Assembly (NCBI GenBank): GCA_010093605.1
Contig: MU004198.1
Span: forward strand, 812,456 to 876,455
Direction: 5' to 3'
Length of the DNA: 64,000 nucleotides
Source: Lophium mytilinum
Taxonomy: Eukaryota > Ascomycota > Dothideomycetes > Mytilinidiales > Mytilinidiaceae
The translations under genes were made by a program, and so were the position numbers. Each line of letters starts with the position of its first letter. Position 1 is the stretch's first letter. Positions 1 through 12,300 of this stretch are shown in pieces. The notes below the pieces were generated by a model that saw only the letters and a program-made list of their open reading frames with translations, ran no database searches and had not been told where the DNA came from.

Positions 1-1381
1 TTCTGGTTTCTCAGCTGTCTCGCTCTCTTTGTGTTCCAAGCTTTCCGGAATTCCTGCTTCCTCTTTTGGCTCAGAGGTCTCAGCTATCTCGGGTTTCGCT
101 TCCGGTTCGTCGCTAGCGACGGTGGGTTTGGAAGCTAACTCTACGTCTTCGTCAGCTTCATCCGTGTAAGACAATGCATTGTGTCGTCATATGCAGGTTC
201 TTGCAAGGACCACCAACTAAGGAAACCCAGCAAGTTCACCGATGAATCAAAACGAGAAACTTCCATCCCATTCAGATGTGTCATGATGTGTTAAAGCACA
301 TAGAAGAGCCGCAAGAGAGCGTACATAGACGTATTATGAGATAGTGCTCGACTCGAGCAGCTTACCAGTAGATTGAGGCTCGTCGCTAGTAAGCGGTTCC
401 TGAACGGACTCCTTGGGTTCGGAGCTCTCGATCTGCTCTCCTTTCGATTCGGGCTCGTCGCTGGCAATGGGTTCTTGAATCGAGTCATGAGACTTCTACA
501 GATAAGTGTACATATTAGCATACTTTCACAAATTTAGACGATATGGCTAGTGCTAGATGTTTTGACATCTCTAAATCTTCGAAAATACGTACTTCGACAT
601 CTTTCGGTTCCGAGACTTCACTCGGCTCATCTACGGGGTCGGTAGCCTTCTCCTCCTCAATCTCTTTCGGTGCCTCAGTAGGTATCTCTTCTGCTTTGTG
701 TTCTAGGGGGGTCTCTTCCACAGGCTTGGCAGGCTCGAAGGACTCGATCGGGGCTTGGGATTCGGGCTCGAGAGGCGCTGCTGGAGCTTGAGTTTCAGGC
801 TCTGGAGTCTCTGCTGGAGCTTTGGATTCGGATTCGGATTCGAGTGGTTCAACTGGAGCTATGGATTCGGGCTGGAGGGTCTCTATTGGAGCCGTGGATT
901 CGGGCTCGAGAGATCCTGCTGGAGCTTGGGATTCGGGTTCGAGAGTCTCTGCCGGAGCTTGGGATTCGGGCGCTGAGGTCTCGATTGGAGCTTGGGATTC
1001 GGGCTCGAGGGTCTCAATCGGAGCTTGAGGTTCGGACGTTTGAGGCTCCTCCACTTTGTCGAAGCTTTCTGGTGCCTCAGACTTCAAGGGTTCCTCTGCA
1101 GCTGTCCCCTGTTCAACAGGAGCTGCATCCTCAGCGGGAATCTCAGACTTCGAGATCGATGGTTCTGCAGTTTCCTCAGGCTTGGTATAGCTTTCAGCCG
1201 GTTCTTCGGCAATTGGGAGGCTTTCTGGAGCTTTCTCCTGTGGCTTGGAGTAGCCTTCAATGGGTTCCTGGGCAGAATCGATCCGCTGGTGGCCCTTGGG
1301 AGCCTCCTGCTTCACGTCATCCCCTTCATCGCTCTTGTGGATGTGGAGCTTTTCAGAGATCTTGTCTATGATAGAAGGCAT
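1..1381 (-). CDS. Acidic Pro/Glu-rich tandem-repeat protein, 3' partial
   Basis: Function not recognised. The exons I infer are 1381-593, 495-366 and 140 to beyond the left edge, with introns at 592-496 (GTACGT...CTGTAG) and 365-141; both junctions keep the frame open. The second acceptor is the least certain, since AG sites a few codons upstream keep the same frame. I chose the Met at 1381, start MPSIIDKISEKLHIHKSDEG, because the open frame upstream of it (to 1558) looks non-coding. The short amphipathic N-terminus is followed by a highly charged region rich in Pro, Glu, Ser and Ala with no membrane segment or cysteines. Residues about 116-218 are an 11-residue tandem repeat of the type PESQAPIETLE. 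The protein is probably disordered. Nearby low-complexity GSFG-like reading frames on the other strand are shadows of the repeat. Sure of the gene, not of its role. Confidence 0.7.
728..1033 (-). repeat. 33-bp coding minisatellite
   Basis: About nine degenerate copies of a 33-bp unit encode the 11-residue repeat PESQAPIETLE. Copies differ mainly at the IET/AET/AGS/VEP positions. Frame is kept through every copy, so the array changes length in whole codons. Confidence 0.8.
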
Positions 1382-1558
1382 TGCTCTGTAGTGATTCGAG
1401 ACGATTGGACGTAATTTGACAATTGAGAGTGAATATGAGCTTCGCGAAAAGCAATTGGCGGAAATCCAACGCAATTGAAGTAGGAAATGGATGGTATTAC
1501 GACACACCGCTCCTGCAACGGCACGGATGATATAAACTACTGAGCTACCCCACCACAC

Positions 1559-3365
1559 CTACCTTGCTGCCGCCGCTCGCGCCATCCTCGGCGCAGATGC
1601 TGGGCTTGACAGCATCGGCTCCTCCCACGCAACATGGGCGGTCTACTGCGCATCATTCGCACCAGCACATACGAATCAGCATTCGAAAGAGGAGCTGTGC
1701 GACACCACAGGCACCGATCACATGGGCATTGGACAGGTCCTTTGCAGAGCTACAGATGGAGGTGTATCTCCGTTGCTTTTAGGCCAGGAGTGCATACGAC
1801 GATAAGAGGCGTGCGGTCTGTTGGCGGCGAGAACAGATGAGCGGCGGCGAGAAGAGCCTGTAGGCGGGCGACATGTAGGCGATTGGCGTTGTGCTGGCCG
1901 TGTTGCTGAGGTCGCGTGCTGGGGAAGGGCGCTATTGGAGTCACCTGGTAGGCGTCAAGGTCGCGTATGACGGCGCCATCGAGGCAGCTCGCAGGATTCG
2001 GGCGCGTGCGGGCTGGGAACGTGCGTTTCCCCTCATGCTCCCGCATGCTCCCTCCCTTGGATCTGGGGCCCCAGAGTCGTCATCGCGAGCAGCGAGTGCG
2101 GACGTGGCATCCGAGTGGGCATAACAATGGGCGTTACAGGCGGCTGGTGGGATGAATTGTTGATGTGCTGGCCGTGGGTTGGAGGGCATTTCTGAGCAAT
2201 AGCGTCGGTTCGAGCTGCCGATTGGGTGGCTCTGTGCGCTGGCGATGCTGAAAACGACCAGTATGCGGTGAAGACTCCGAGGCACTGCGTCTTAATATGT
2301 ATAGCTCCATTCGTTGGTAGGACTTGCCACATTCTTCGATACCTTGATGGCTCCTTCGTGGGGGTAGTCTTGGTATACCAACCTCTCATCGCCGCTGATC
2401 TCCAGGCTGAAGGCTGGAGAAGCTATGGGTATGCAGCTCGAGTGCCAACAACGCGAAAACTGACGCAGGGTCATCGAACTAGTTGGAATCCAGCATAGCG
2501 AGGTCCCAATGCTGTCACTGATGGCGTGCTCCTCACGTTATCTCTCTATGTGTCGTCATTTTAGGCAGCATTATCGAAGTTGAGAGTGTGAGAGTTGCGA
2601 GTCCTCGGACCGGATCGGGTGGAGACTTGGGGATCACGATGCCACGTGAATATCCCGTGAGCTGTAGTACTCCTACAGCCCACAGGAGCACCATATATAT
2701 CACGCCCCCTGACACCCGATAGTCTAGTGCGCAGTTGAAGCTACAGGGCTACGGTAGAACAGGCTAATAATACTATTACTTAGATTGGATTGAGAGTATT
2801 GATACCAACTACCATGCCCCTAGCAGGCTATGGTAGTCTTCTGTTCAAAAGCATGGTGTCCCGCTTGTGGCTCATTATATTGGCTAGGCCACCAAAGGAG
2901 GTGAAAGAGTAGTGTATTCAGTGTATTTAAAATGCGCCCTCGAGAACTGAAGGCGAATGACTTACTCCTTTGAACGATGCGAGCTCGTCCCTCGCGTCAG
3001 CCCTTGTGTCTGCATTAGGAATCAATAGATTTTAAGCTTTTACACCGAGGCTGTTGTTATAGCCCTTGTAAAGATTATCTGCCTCTTCTCCATCCCGTGT
3101 GCTCCACAAAGTTACGCATTCTTGTTCATGGATCATACTGAGACGCCGATGGGCACTACCTCGAGCGGCTGCACGATATCCCGAGGGGTGTCACGGCTCA
3201 TGCAGCGCCATCACGGCGCCACAACGCCCCTGGTGCCCAGGTGTTGGACTCCAGGTTCCCCGCAGCAACACCTCATCTACCTAGTCGTCTTCTGCTCGAG
3301 TAATCCGGGGTAAGCTTTTATCCAATCAAATTAAACTTCGCAGCTGTCTCAGCTGCCACACACCC
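1559..3365. other. Intergenic region without a recognised gene
   Basis: No reading frame here shows a recognisable domain, and the short open frames on both strands overlap one another. The part next to 1558 probably holds the promoter of the repeat protein. The part after about 2700 becomes more AT-rich towards the transposon. I see nothing else I can support. Confidence 0.5.
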
Positions 3366-3393
3366 ACGCGGGGGACAAAAAAAGCCGTACACC
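3366..3393 (+). repeat. Left terminal inverted repeat of the Tc1/mariner element
   Basis: 28 bp starting ACGCGGGGGACAAAAAAAG, exactly complementary to 4777-4804. Confidence 0.92.
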
Positions 3394-4404
3394 CGAAATG
3401 ACGCCGCGACCACCAAATGCCTCAACCATCAACTTTGTACGAGGAATACAGCCAAATCAATGGCCAGCAGCATGCAGATGTTACAGGAGCATAATATGGG
3501 ACACAAATATACATTCACTAGCTAGTAGCCTATCAATTGGCCGTCCTGATCGATAATAGCCTGCAGCCTCTCAGGCATTAAGTCCACCTTTTAATTAATA
3601 AATAAATAGTCCCTTCTTATCTTATCCTATCCTTCTTAAGCCAATTCTCTTATTATATCCTTATCCCAGTAAGGGAACTTCTTAATATACTACTTTAGAG
3701 GCTGCCAGCAGTTCTTAATAGGGGCTAGATCTAGTGAATTATAATAATTAAAGTATAATTCAAGACTATTCTCTTCTTTCTACGTCTAAACAATGTTCTT
3801 CTTGCCTGTGCTATGCCTAGAATCCCTATCTTCCTCTAAGATAAAGTCCTCTTTAGCATTAAGCTAGGGCTTTACTATGGTGTTAAGAATATTAATATAC
3901 CCTACGTATATTATCTTCCTATTCTTGTTGCTTGGAATATTATAGAAATGCAATAGAGATACAAAGTTATGGCCGGCAGCAGCCTAAGAATGCAGCCGTT
4001 TTTAAGCATTCTCTACCTGCCGATTATCCTCTTGTTAAATGCAATTATAGCAGTAGCGTTTACCTAGTTTTCGGATAATTCGAAGCTTGCCTGTAGAGTA
4101 TAAGAATTAGACGCCGAAGTATAAGAATTAGACGCCGAGGCATAAGAAATGTACCTTATAGTCTAATACCCCAATGGCATTTATCTAAAAAGTAAACTCT
4201 CTACTAATTCTCTAGTTCTGGGTACCTCTTAAGCATAACTTTAGCATACTCCTTTTAATCCTTTGCTATACTATTACTTACCTATCCTTTCTTATAGGCA
4301 ATGCACTTGTAATAATCCATCCTGCCTATTGCACGCTTAATAGTCTTGCCAGCTATAATATCCCTATGCTAATCCTCTATGCCAGCTTTATAGGCTAGCT
4401 ACTT

Positions 4405-4701
4405 CTAGCTAAATACTCTTGCTAAGAAGCTATACTCTTTAAGAATACCCTCCATGTTCTTTAGGTCCTGCCAAGAGATAAGGGACTTCCTGCCCCTATT
4501 CTCCTCCACTTCAGGATTATTATAGTGTCTTCTTGGGTAATCTAAGAGCATCCAATAGCCCTTGGTATGGGACACTTTAAAGTGCCTAAAAACATCCTCC
4601 TTTTGCCCCTTTATGCCTTTGGCTTCAAGGAATTTAATGGCCCCTTTAACCTTGGCCTTGACCGGTGTCTCGTGGTCTAAATGAGCAGCGTTGTCAGCCA
4701 T
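4405..4701 (-). pseudogene. Transposase N-terminal fragment (Tc1/mariner)
   Basis: The surviving open part of the transposase starts at Met 4701 (MADNAAHLDHETP). It carries a Lys-rich DNA-binding region including KGYWMLLDYPRRHYNNPE, which resembles the helix-turn-helix part of fungal Tc1/mariner transposases. After 4405 the same frame continues to about 3540 but with many stops, so no full-length protein can be made. The upstream in-frame residues to 4833 cross the inverted repeat and are unlikely to be translated. Confidence 0.75.
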
Positions 4702-4776
4702 GAGTGAATGTAGTTGTGGTGGTGGAGCATCAGGGGCAGGCCAAATTTTGGTGGGGCGGTGTGCCAGCTCGCTTAC

Positions 4777-4804
4777 GGTGTACGGCTTTTTTTGTCCCCC
4801 GCGT
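4777..4804 (-). repeat. Right terminal inverted repeat of the Tc1/mariner element
   Basis: 28 bp, the perfect reverse complement of 3366-3393. It lies about 75 bp upstream of the transposase start. Confidence 0.92.
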
Positions 4805-4833
4805 GACACCGTACATTCAACGTTTTGCCTCAT

Positions 4834-5801
4834 TCAAATCTCATACGGATTGTTTTCTTCTCACTCTCCTTTCGGGCCGTTTCTTATCGACAAGGAAGGC
4901 ACTAAGGCGGCACTTCTTGAGCTTAGCTAAGGGATCGACGGCCACGCAAGAACTGTGGTCCTGGTGGGTCCTGAGGAAGGCTCCACAGAGATCTAAGATC
5001 CGGCTTATGGAGATTTCCCCTTGCCGATCTACATATCCACGAGGTCGTATCCATTGACTCCTTTCCTCGCAAACACTATTGCGTGCGAAGGCTCCATGGA
5101 TGGAAGCTAGTTCTAGCCAATCAGGCTTTCAAGGAAACCTTGACACCGGCTTTACCCTTCTGATGCGCTCGAGGCTACCTGCTGAGGATCCCCCGGGTGC
5201 ATGAAAGAGGTGTAGCGGCGTGTCAGCCCAGCCCCGTCGAAGTTACTTTGAGATGATAAGGTTTGACATATCCCGTCTTACTTTGCGCTTGTGCAGCGAT
5301 CTCCTGCTACGCGACTCGCTTCAAGGTCGATCAGGGCCATCCTAACGCGCATCATTCGCTCTCCCAGCCGTTCTCGCATTGGCGGAATTCTCCGTTTACG
5401 GTAAATGTTCCTTGAAGCCAACGCTGATGGAAATCATGGGAAGAACATGCTCCTTCCTTGAATCGCGGGCGAAAGATCATCACTGCTAACTGGACCCTAG
5501 CAGCTCCCGCGCTACCCTCTACCCTGTTCCTGGGGTACAAAGGTAGGCATAACGCGGAGATCTGCAAAGGCGTCGGCAATTACGAGGAATACCCTTCATG
5601 AATGACTAGCAGAATGAGCACAGCTGCCGTGCCACTCAGTTTCGTGAGGTGGGGAGAGCATCTGAAGGATTTGCACTTATATCTTGACAGCCCTGGTCCT
5701 CACTATGGTCCCTGTCAAAGTGGAGTGCATATACCGACAAGTCGAACTTTGTTGATCTCTTCTATATTTCTTTTTGCGCGCAAAATATACCTGCGGATAC
5801 A
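4834..5801. other. Intergenic region between transposon and receptor gene
   Basis: No supported gene. It should contain the promoter of the receptor that starts at 5802. The short open frames (for example around 5352-5579 on the minus strand and 5602-5895 on the plus strand) have no recognisable domain, and one overlaps the receptor in another frame. Confidence 0.5.
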
Positions 5802-7340
5802 ATGGTGGAACAACATACAAAACAGTCTAGGCAGACTGATGCCTACGCCTGTCTTGCCATTACCTTTTTTGCAGCTCTCCTGTGCATGGCTTTAAGGCTC
5901 GCTGCTAGAAGAGTCACAAAAGTTCCCCTCTGGTATGATGATTGGCTTGGTATCATAGCGTTTGTAAGTGTGCAGAATCCAAACGTTAGAGGCCACAGGG
6001 AACTAAATAGCATATAAGATGTTCGCGATGGTCTGGTCAGGTCTCCTGATATGGTGTAAGTATTTAACATCTGATCCTCTCCTGCGTAATTCTGACCGGA
6101 ACAGGGCTCCAATCCGGATTCGGGCTCTTTCTTATTGAAATTGACATGCCTGTCGACCAAGTCCTTGAGAGATCTAAACTCATTCTTTGGAACGCCGAGA
6201 TTTTCTACGCCTTTTCTCTCGCTTTTTCTAAACTCTCCATCCTCGCATTCTACTGGCGTATGTTCAAGAACTCCAACATCAAGAAACCTATCATAGTACT
6301 CTTTGTCAGCGCTATAGTCTGGCTAATTTTGCGGGTAAGTGAGCCAGAGGAGGTCCATAATCCAGATGCTAATCTACCGTCAAAAGACATTCATGGCCAT
6401 CTTCCACTGCGTCCCTGTGCAAGCTTTCTGGAAGAGCAACGTCAAAGGGACCTGCAACATCAATGACTCCAAGTTCTTTTTTGGCACCGTGCTAGCTCAC
6501 TTGATTATCGACATTGCTATTCTCATCTTGCCGATTATGCAAATTCGAAAGCTGCAGCTACCAATAACGAAAAAGGCTGCCGTCATCGCCATGTTCATGT
6601 TCGGTTTCTTGTGAGTATATCCTTTTATCGCCTGGTGACTGCCAATGTCTTACCCAAAAACACTCACTAATTAACAACTCAATGCAGCGTCTGCATCGCC
6701 TCCATCGTCGTTCTTAGCGAATCCCTGAAATACGACACCAGCTCCCCAGAAATGGCATGGAATGTCGCCCCTATCATCATCTGGGCGACAGCTGAAGTAA
6801 ACCTTGCTATTGTTTCTGGTACGTGCTCCAGTCCCCCTCTTTACCCCCCATACCCAGTTCACCTAGCCCTTCAACCTCAAGCCAACCCAGACTAACCTCC
6901 AAACAGCCTGCCTCCCTATGCTCCGCCCTATATGGCTCCTTGCAACCCGCCACTCCCTCAGCAAAGGCACCTCCTCAGGCAATAACGGCCCCTACGCAGC
7001 CCAGTCCTCTGACATGTTCACGCACCAAGCGTCTGCCGGCGGCAAAGAACTCGGGACTATCACCATCAACAAGAAATCGCGCGCTTCTGATGAAGAGGGA
7101 GACGGCGACTCAACGTACAAGCTCGCCAGTTCGTCGCACCGTGAGGGTTCGATTAGCGATAACTCCGACTACCATGGGTATACCCATGATGGAAACTTAC
7201 ATGGGCCTAGTACGGTCATTACTGGTCAGAATAGGAGTGGGGAAGATAGAGATGCGGAGGAGAGCTGGGCGGGAATTGGAGGCATGAGGGGCATCGTCGT
7301 GACCAACGAGATCGGTGTCAGGGTTAGTCGGGCGAAGTGA
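5802..7340 (+). CDS. PTH11-like / fungal rhodopsin-domain membrane protein
   Basis: A plasma-membrane seven-helix protein of the fungal rhodopsin-domain (PTH11-like GPCR) superfamily, 405 residues in six exons: 5802-5963, 6019-6055, 6105-6334, 6387-6610, 6688-6818 and 6907-7340. All five introns have GT-AG ends and preserve frame. Family hallmarks are visible: WYDDWLGIIAF after the first helix, LSILAFYWRMF in the third, the FHCVPVQAFW stretch, and the helix pair around VLAHLIIDIAILILPI. Another hallmark is the motif WNVAPIIIWATAEVNLAIVSACLP before a last helix. The C-terminal ~130 residues are a hydrophilic cytoplasmic tail rich in Ser, Gly and Asp. There is no CFEM domain before the helices. 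Members sense surfaces or ligands; the ligand here is unknown. Sure of the family, not of the role. Confidence 0.9.
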
Positions 7341-7884
7341 GGGTGATATGGAAGAGTGTGAGTTGGCAGAAAGGATACTATGGGTGCGTTTCTTTCCTTT
7401 ATTTCGGATTTTGATTGCATTCGGTATACCCACTTTACTTTACCTGCCCGATGGGTAGGTATGCTATGGACTGCATAGGTTAGATATGAACAGCTTTTCT
7501 ACAAAATTTACCATCGAACAAGTAACATATCACATGATAATTCACCTCAGATCTCCCCGCCAGACCTTCTTGGCCTCGGTCAACTGAGTGCGGATTTCAT
7601 CATTACAACCTCACATCTTCCCACCTCCCACGCCTTTCACAGAATCTCTCCTGTGTAGGTTGAGTACGGCGGCGTAAGTCTTCTGGATTGTGGCGCTTGC
7701 GACCTCTGCGCCTGCGCCTGCGCCAAATCGCACACCTTCTTGACTAGACACCCCGCGTTAGTCGCACGCGGCACCCTTGACTCTGTTCCGACATGTCTGA
7801 ACGGGCGGCACAGTGGGGATGGGGCACAGCTGATGGGCTGCCGAAACAAGCCGCGATTGGAGTTTCCTCGACGTCCAATACCAA
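7341..7884. other. Intergenic region downstream of the receptor
   Basis: AT-rich near 7440-7560, then mixed composition. No supported gene. The frame of the decayed paralogue remains open back to about 7834 but similarity to the intact copy begins only near 7885. Confidence 0.5.
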
Positions 7885-8989
7885 CCTACCTTTCTCCAAG
7901 TTGCGAAAAATTTCGACATGGAGAATGAAGAAGAGCTCCTCAGCTTGATGTTGAGGGAGCCGACACCAAATCCCAAGTCAGGTGTATCTTCTTGCTTCCT
8001 CGATGCCTATGCTGTCTTCAGAGACTTTTGCTTGCCGCACATATCCACTGCGAAAGACGCTCCAGGGCCCAAATTCTCGTCCATAGCTTACGATGTACTG
8101 GACACCAACACTGGACGGGACGCCTCTGGCAAATATACCCACACAATTGGGCAAAAGATGGAAGAGGAATACCGATAATATGGTGAACAAGACCACTACC
8201 TTCGCTTCATCATGCTTATGCTTTTGGAATGGGGTGAGAATGCTCAAGTCTTACGCTCCGGCGAATGGTTCGATCCCACACAGCTGTCTCAGATGGTCGT
8301 CAAGGTCGTCAGGAGGCTCTGCGGCCTAGTTCAGCGCATACGACACGAGTACGCCTGCCAGAACAGCTCCAATGCTATCATACCGTCCTTGAACCAACAC
8401 AGACCGCCAAAAGAGATCTTCCGCCCGGCAGTCGACTACCAACCCAGCGATTTCGATGAACTCGCGAGTCTATTTATCCTCCAGAAGGAATACGGTCTAA
8501 AGAGCTTCTTGCAAATGCCGTGCTTCATCGAGGAATACCTAGAATTCATGCTCGCATGCCTGGAACTTGACCATGGCGACTGGCCAGGGCTCCAGAGGCG
8601 TTCGGACTACCATTAACCCGCCCAACCTAATGCCGAGGGGATCATGGCAGATATCATTCCGGGCGTATACCGCCGAGCTGACGGCGAATTTTCCCATCCC
8701 AAGTACGAGGTCCTGGGTCTCGAGGAGAAATTGCATTTCACCGTGCTCGAGCAATACAGCTACCTGGTCTTTTGCCTACTTTCGAACTACAACGAATTCG
8801 CCGTTTTCGAGTGGCCTGACAAGGAAATTGATCCCAACAAAAGCATGCGCCCGGGGATCTTGAAGAAATTGATTTGGGTGGTCAGATTCATTGTGCCTTC
8901 AACGCGATAAGATGAACCCGCATTGGATGATCAGGGAATTGGAAAAACAGGTTCGTGACATGTGGAGTCAGAAAATGCAAAATGCCTAG
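7885..8989 (+). pseudogene. Decayed paralogue of the 434-aa protein at 27859-29163
   Basis: The family is not recognised, but this is clearly a damaged relative of the intact gene at 27859-29163. Matching stretches in order are PTFLQVAKNF/PSFLEIANRL, FLDAYAVFRDFCLP/FLDAYAIFRDRCLP, LVQRIRHEY/LIERIRYHY, RPAVDYQPSDF/RPPDDYEPRSF and VLEQYSYLVF/VLEHYSCFVW. The frame from 7885 is interrupted by in-frame TAA codons at 8176 and 8614 with homology continuing straight across each. After the TAA at 8908 the homology moves to the +1 frame and ends at TAG 8987. No splice sites explain these breaks. Similarity also runs upstream of the first Met at 7918, so the original start was lost or lies in another exon. 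This is a host gene, not part of the LTR element that begins 170 bp downstream. Confidence 0.8.
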
Positions 8990-9155
8990 CCACGGCCATC
9001 TGAGGTAGCTCGGCCTATTTACAGGTCATTCAAAACAACTGATCTGCATCTCTTTTTGGTCCTTGAAAAGTTGTTGGGATATCATCAAGTCTAATTACTT
9101 TTCTCTTGATATCGACCCACCAGCCCTGGCACCCCCAGTCCAATTTTGCCCGACG

Positions 9156-9160
9156 AAAGG
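9156..9160. repeat. Target site duplication, left copy
   Basis: AAAGG directly before the left LTR, repeated at 19665-19669 directly after the right LTR. A 5-bp duplication is usual for Ty3/Gypsy integrases. Confidence 0.85.
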
Positions 9161-9321
9161 TGTCAGGAGCGTACCGCTCTGACGTGGAGTAGGAGCTCCA
9201 CAGCCGTAGAGCCCCTACAACCCTTTCTCTTTCTCTTTCTAGTAGCTAGCATTACTTAATTAATTAACATTCTAATTTGCACATTATATATATAACGTAC
9301 GCCTGCAACTTATATATAATA
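9161..9321 (+). repeat. Left LTR
   Basis: 161 bp beginning TGTCAGGAGCG. It aligns without gaps to 19504-19664 with about 15 differences, all transitions. Confidence 0.9.
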
Positions 9322-12300
9322 GTTAGTAGCTAAGCTATATCTTAAAAACCCGGAGATTACTAACTACCTACCTACTCTATCTAGTAAACTTCCTCTTTCC
9401 TCTAATAGCTTATATAGTTAGTAAGTACTATTTACTTACTAAAGTTATTAAAAACCCGGATTTCTTTAGCCCCTTTTTATTATATAGGCCTACTGCAGTA
9501 GTCTTAAAACCCTAGAAACTACTTATATACCTACTATAACTATTATAGTAAGTTAAAGCTACTTATATATATTCTACCGCCGTTCTAGTACCTTAGCTAA
9601 GTATCTTAACTAAGGTACTTTAAAGTTTAGAGCTAGTAGATACTTACTAATAGAATAAACTAGAATATATTATTATATATAAATAGTAGCTTCTTAACCC
9701 CCTTCTTTATCTTCTAATTTCCTTATATAGCTTTTTATAGATATAATAGTAGACATATATAGTATTATAGCGAAATAAGAGTAATAATAAAGCGGGAGTA
9801 ATAATAAAGATATTAATAATAATAAGCTCTTCTAGATTATTAAGATTATTCTATAAGAGTACCCTCTAGATAATAAGAACCTAATAGTACTAGATAAGTA
9901 GGAAATAGATAATATAGAGCTAGCTAAGATAGTATATATACTTATAAATAGTATCTATATAGTCTTAGAGCTAGATATTAATTTTAATATAGACTAGGTA
10001 TAGCTATTAATAGATAATCTATAGAAATATAGTATAGTCTTATAAAGGTTATACTAGGCTTATATATTTTAAGTAAGTAGAAAGGCAGTTCTATATACTT
10101 CTTTCTTAGATAAGCCCTCTAGAAGCCTACTACTACTAACGCGTAAGAACTAGAAGGAACTAATAATTAACCCCCTCCGCTAGAAATTAATTTAAACCTA
10201 CTACTAATAGTAGATAGGCCTTAGGTATTTAAAGACTAAGTACTAAGATAATACTATACTTATCTAGAAGGTAGCGCGGTAATACCTTAACTAGCCTATA
10301 GTATTTATACTAATTATAGATATAGACTATAGTACTATATAAGGTATTAATCTACTAATAGAAGTAGAAAAAAAAAAATAATACCTTTAAAAGGTAGCTA
10401 TATAAGTAGAACTAAAAAACCTATAGTACCTACTTAAAGATTTAGAACTTACTATATAGAGAGCCTTACTTATAGACTTTTATAAAGTACTAGAAGTAGA
10501 TAATAGAAATAAGAATATAGACTTTCTTAGAATACGCCCTATATAGAATAAAAACCTAAACCCTATAGTACTAAACTCTACTATACTAAACTCTACTATA
10601 CTAAACCCTACTATACTAAATTCTACTATACTAAATATAATATAGAATATTCTTAATAGACTTAAGGCTATTAAGAATAAATAACGCCTTTAAATAAATA
10701 AATAACGCCTGCAGCCTAAAGCATAATATTTCTAGAATAAATACCCCCCTAATAAGAGGCGCCTCTAGATAAATAAATAGTATATATAAAAACGCGGATA
10801 TTAAAATATATATAAGAACCTAGTATAGCGTAATTATTATATAGTGCAGCACCTTAGTTAATAGAAAGATAAAGTAGAGAAACATATATAACTATAAAGG
10901 CTATTATAAGAGGTATTATTAGAAAATCTATAAGAACCTCTAAAAGACTAATACTAGATATAATTAGTAGATATAGAGAATATAATATATCTATAATAGA
11001 TATAGACACCTCTATATAAGCTATACCTAGTAGATATAATACTTTAGAACTCTAATAAAAGAACTATAGAAACCTTTATTTAATGCTTTAAATAAATTAT
11101 ATAAGTATTTAGTAAATAGTAAGTCTTAATTATACTACTACTATATCTATAAGAGATAGTAGTAGACTAGTATATAGTCTTATCTACTATAATAAGAAAG
11201 CTAATAAATAAAAGCCTTATATACTAGAAAGACTAATTAATCTAAAAATACTATATACCGCAATATGTTACCCGTAAAAAGGCTAGAAAGTTAAAATTCT
11301 AGTTTTCTAAGGTAGAATAGCTATTACTATTAGAATATATAACTTAGAAAGTTAACCTTTTATATAATACTAGTATAATAGATAAGTATAATATTATATA
11401 TAATATATAGAAAGGCCTTAAACTAGTATTAATAAATATAGTTATAGTATATAAAGTTAGAGACACTATATAAGACTTCTAGAGATGTATATAATAGTAA
11501 CTTCTAGTAGTAGAATAGATATAGCGCATTATAAATAAGCTAGTAAAGTATATAGAATAATTTCTAGCTATAGACTACGTATAAATACTACTAGAAAAAA
11601 CTAATAGAAGATTAGGGGACTAGTTAGGTTTATTATAGTAAAATAGGCAAAATAGACTATATACTATAAAGCTAGATACTAGGGAAAATAATAGTAAGGA
11701 AGTTAGCGTTAAGAATATAAAAAACTTAAATAATAAGAATAATAAGTACTAAAAGTATAAACCCTAAAGGCCCTATAGATACTATAAAGCTTTAGAAAAG
11801 CTAGCTAAATTCTACTAGTAAAGCCTATACCTAAATTAGGATAAAATAAGCTAGGATAATATAAAAGTCTATAAGATGGAAGCGGATAAATATAAAGATA
11901 ATAATAATAACTCTAATACTTCCTCTAGTACGCTTAATAATATTAAATAGCTTATAGATAACTCCTTCTCCTCCTTCTTAGAAAATAAGAAAGAGGATTA
12001 TTAATACTAGGTTATAACCTACTAAATATAAAACCCCCGGACGGCTTAAAATTCCTATTAGTTATAGAGGGTATAGCTATCTTAGCGCGTACCTACTATA
12101 TTAAAATTAGTAAATAAATTAAGTCTAGTAAGAGGTTCTTATAATATATTAATATAAAAGTTTTAGCTATAGTATCTATAGAGGGTATACTAATATATAG
12201 AGTAAACCTAGATATAGGCTCTATAATTATACTTATAGACTAAACCTTTCTTAAGTAGTACTATCTGCATAAGAAAATTAAAAATTAAAAAAAGAAGGTT

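Larger units (their letters stand above)
3366..4804 (-). mobile_element. Tc1/mariner-type DNA transposon, RIP-mutated
   Basis: A DNA transposon of about 1.44 kb is bounded by perfect 28-bp terminal inverted repeats at 3366-3393 and 4777-4804. On the minus strand it encodes a transposase that begins near 4701 and ends near 3540. The end of the transposase still shows the family signature SPDLAPIKNCW near 3725, typical of Tc1/mariner DDE transposases. The first ~100 codons are open, whereas the rest carries many stops of the CAG/TGG to TAG/TAA kind and AT-rich drift, as expected from RIP. The TA target duplication is clear only on the right (TA at 4810-4811); the left flank is diverged. The element is non-autonomous now, although its ends look intact. 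Confidence 0.85.

Noticed and set aside
543-1028. Gly/Ser/Phe-rich plus-strand frames resembling silk- or FG-like repeats
   Set aside because: They are the antisense reading of the 33-bp coding repeat of the minus-strand gene.
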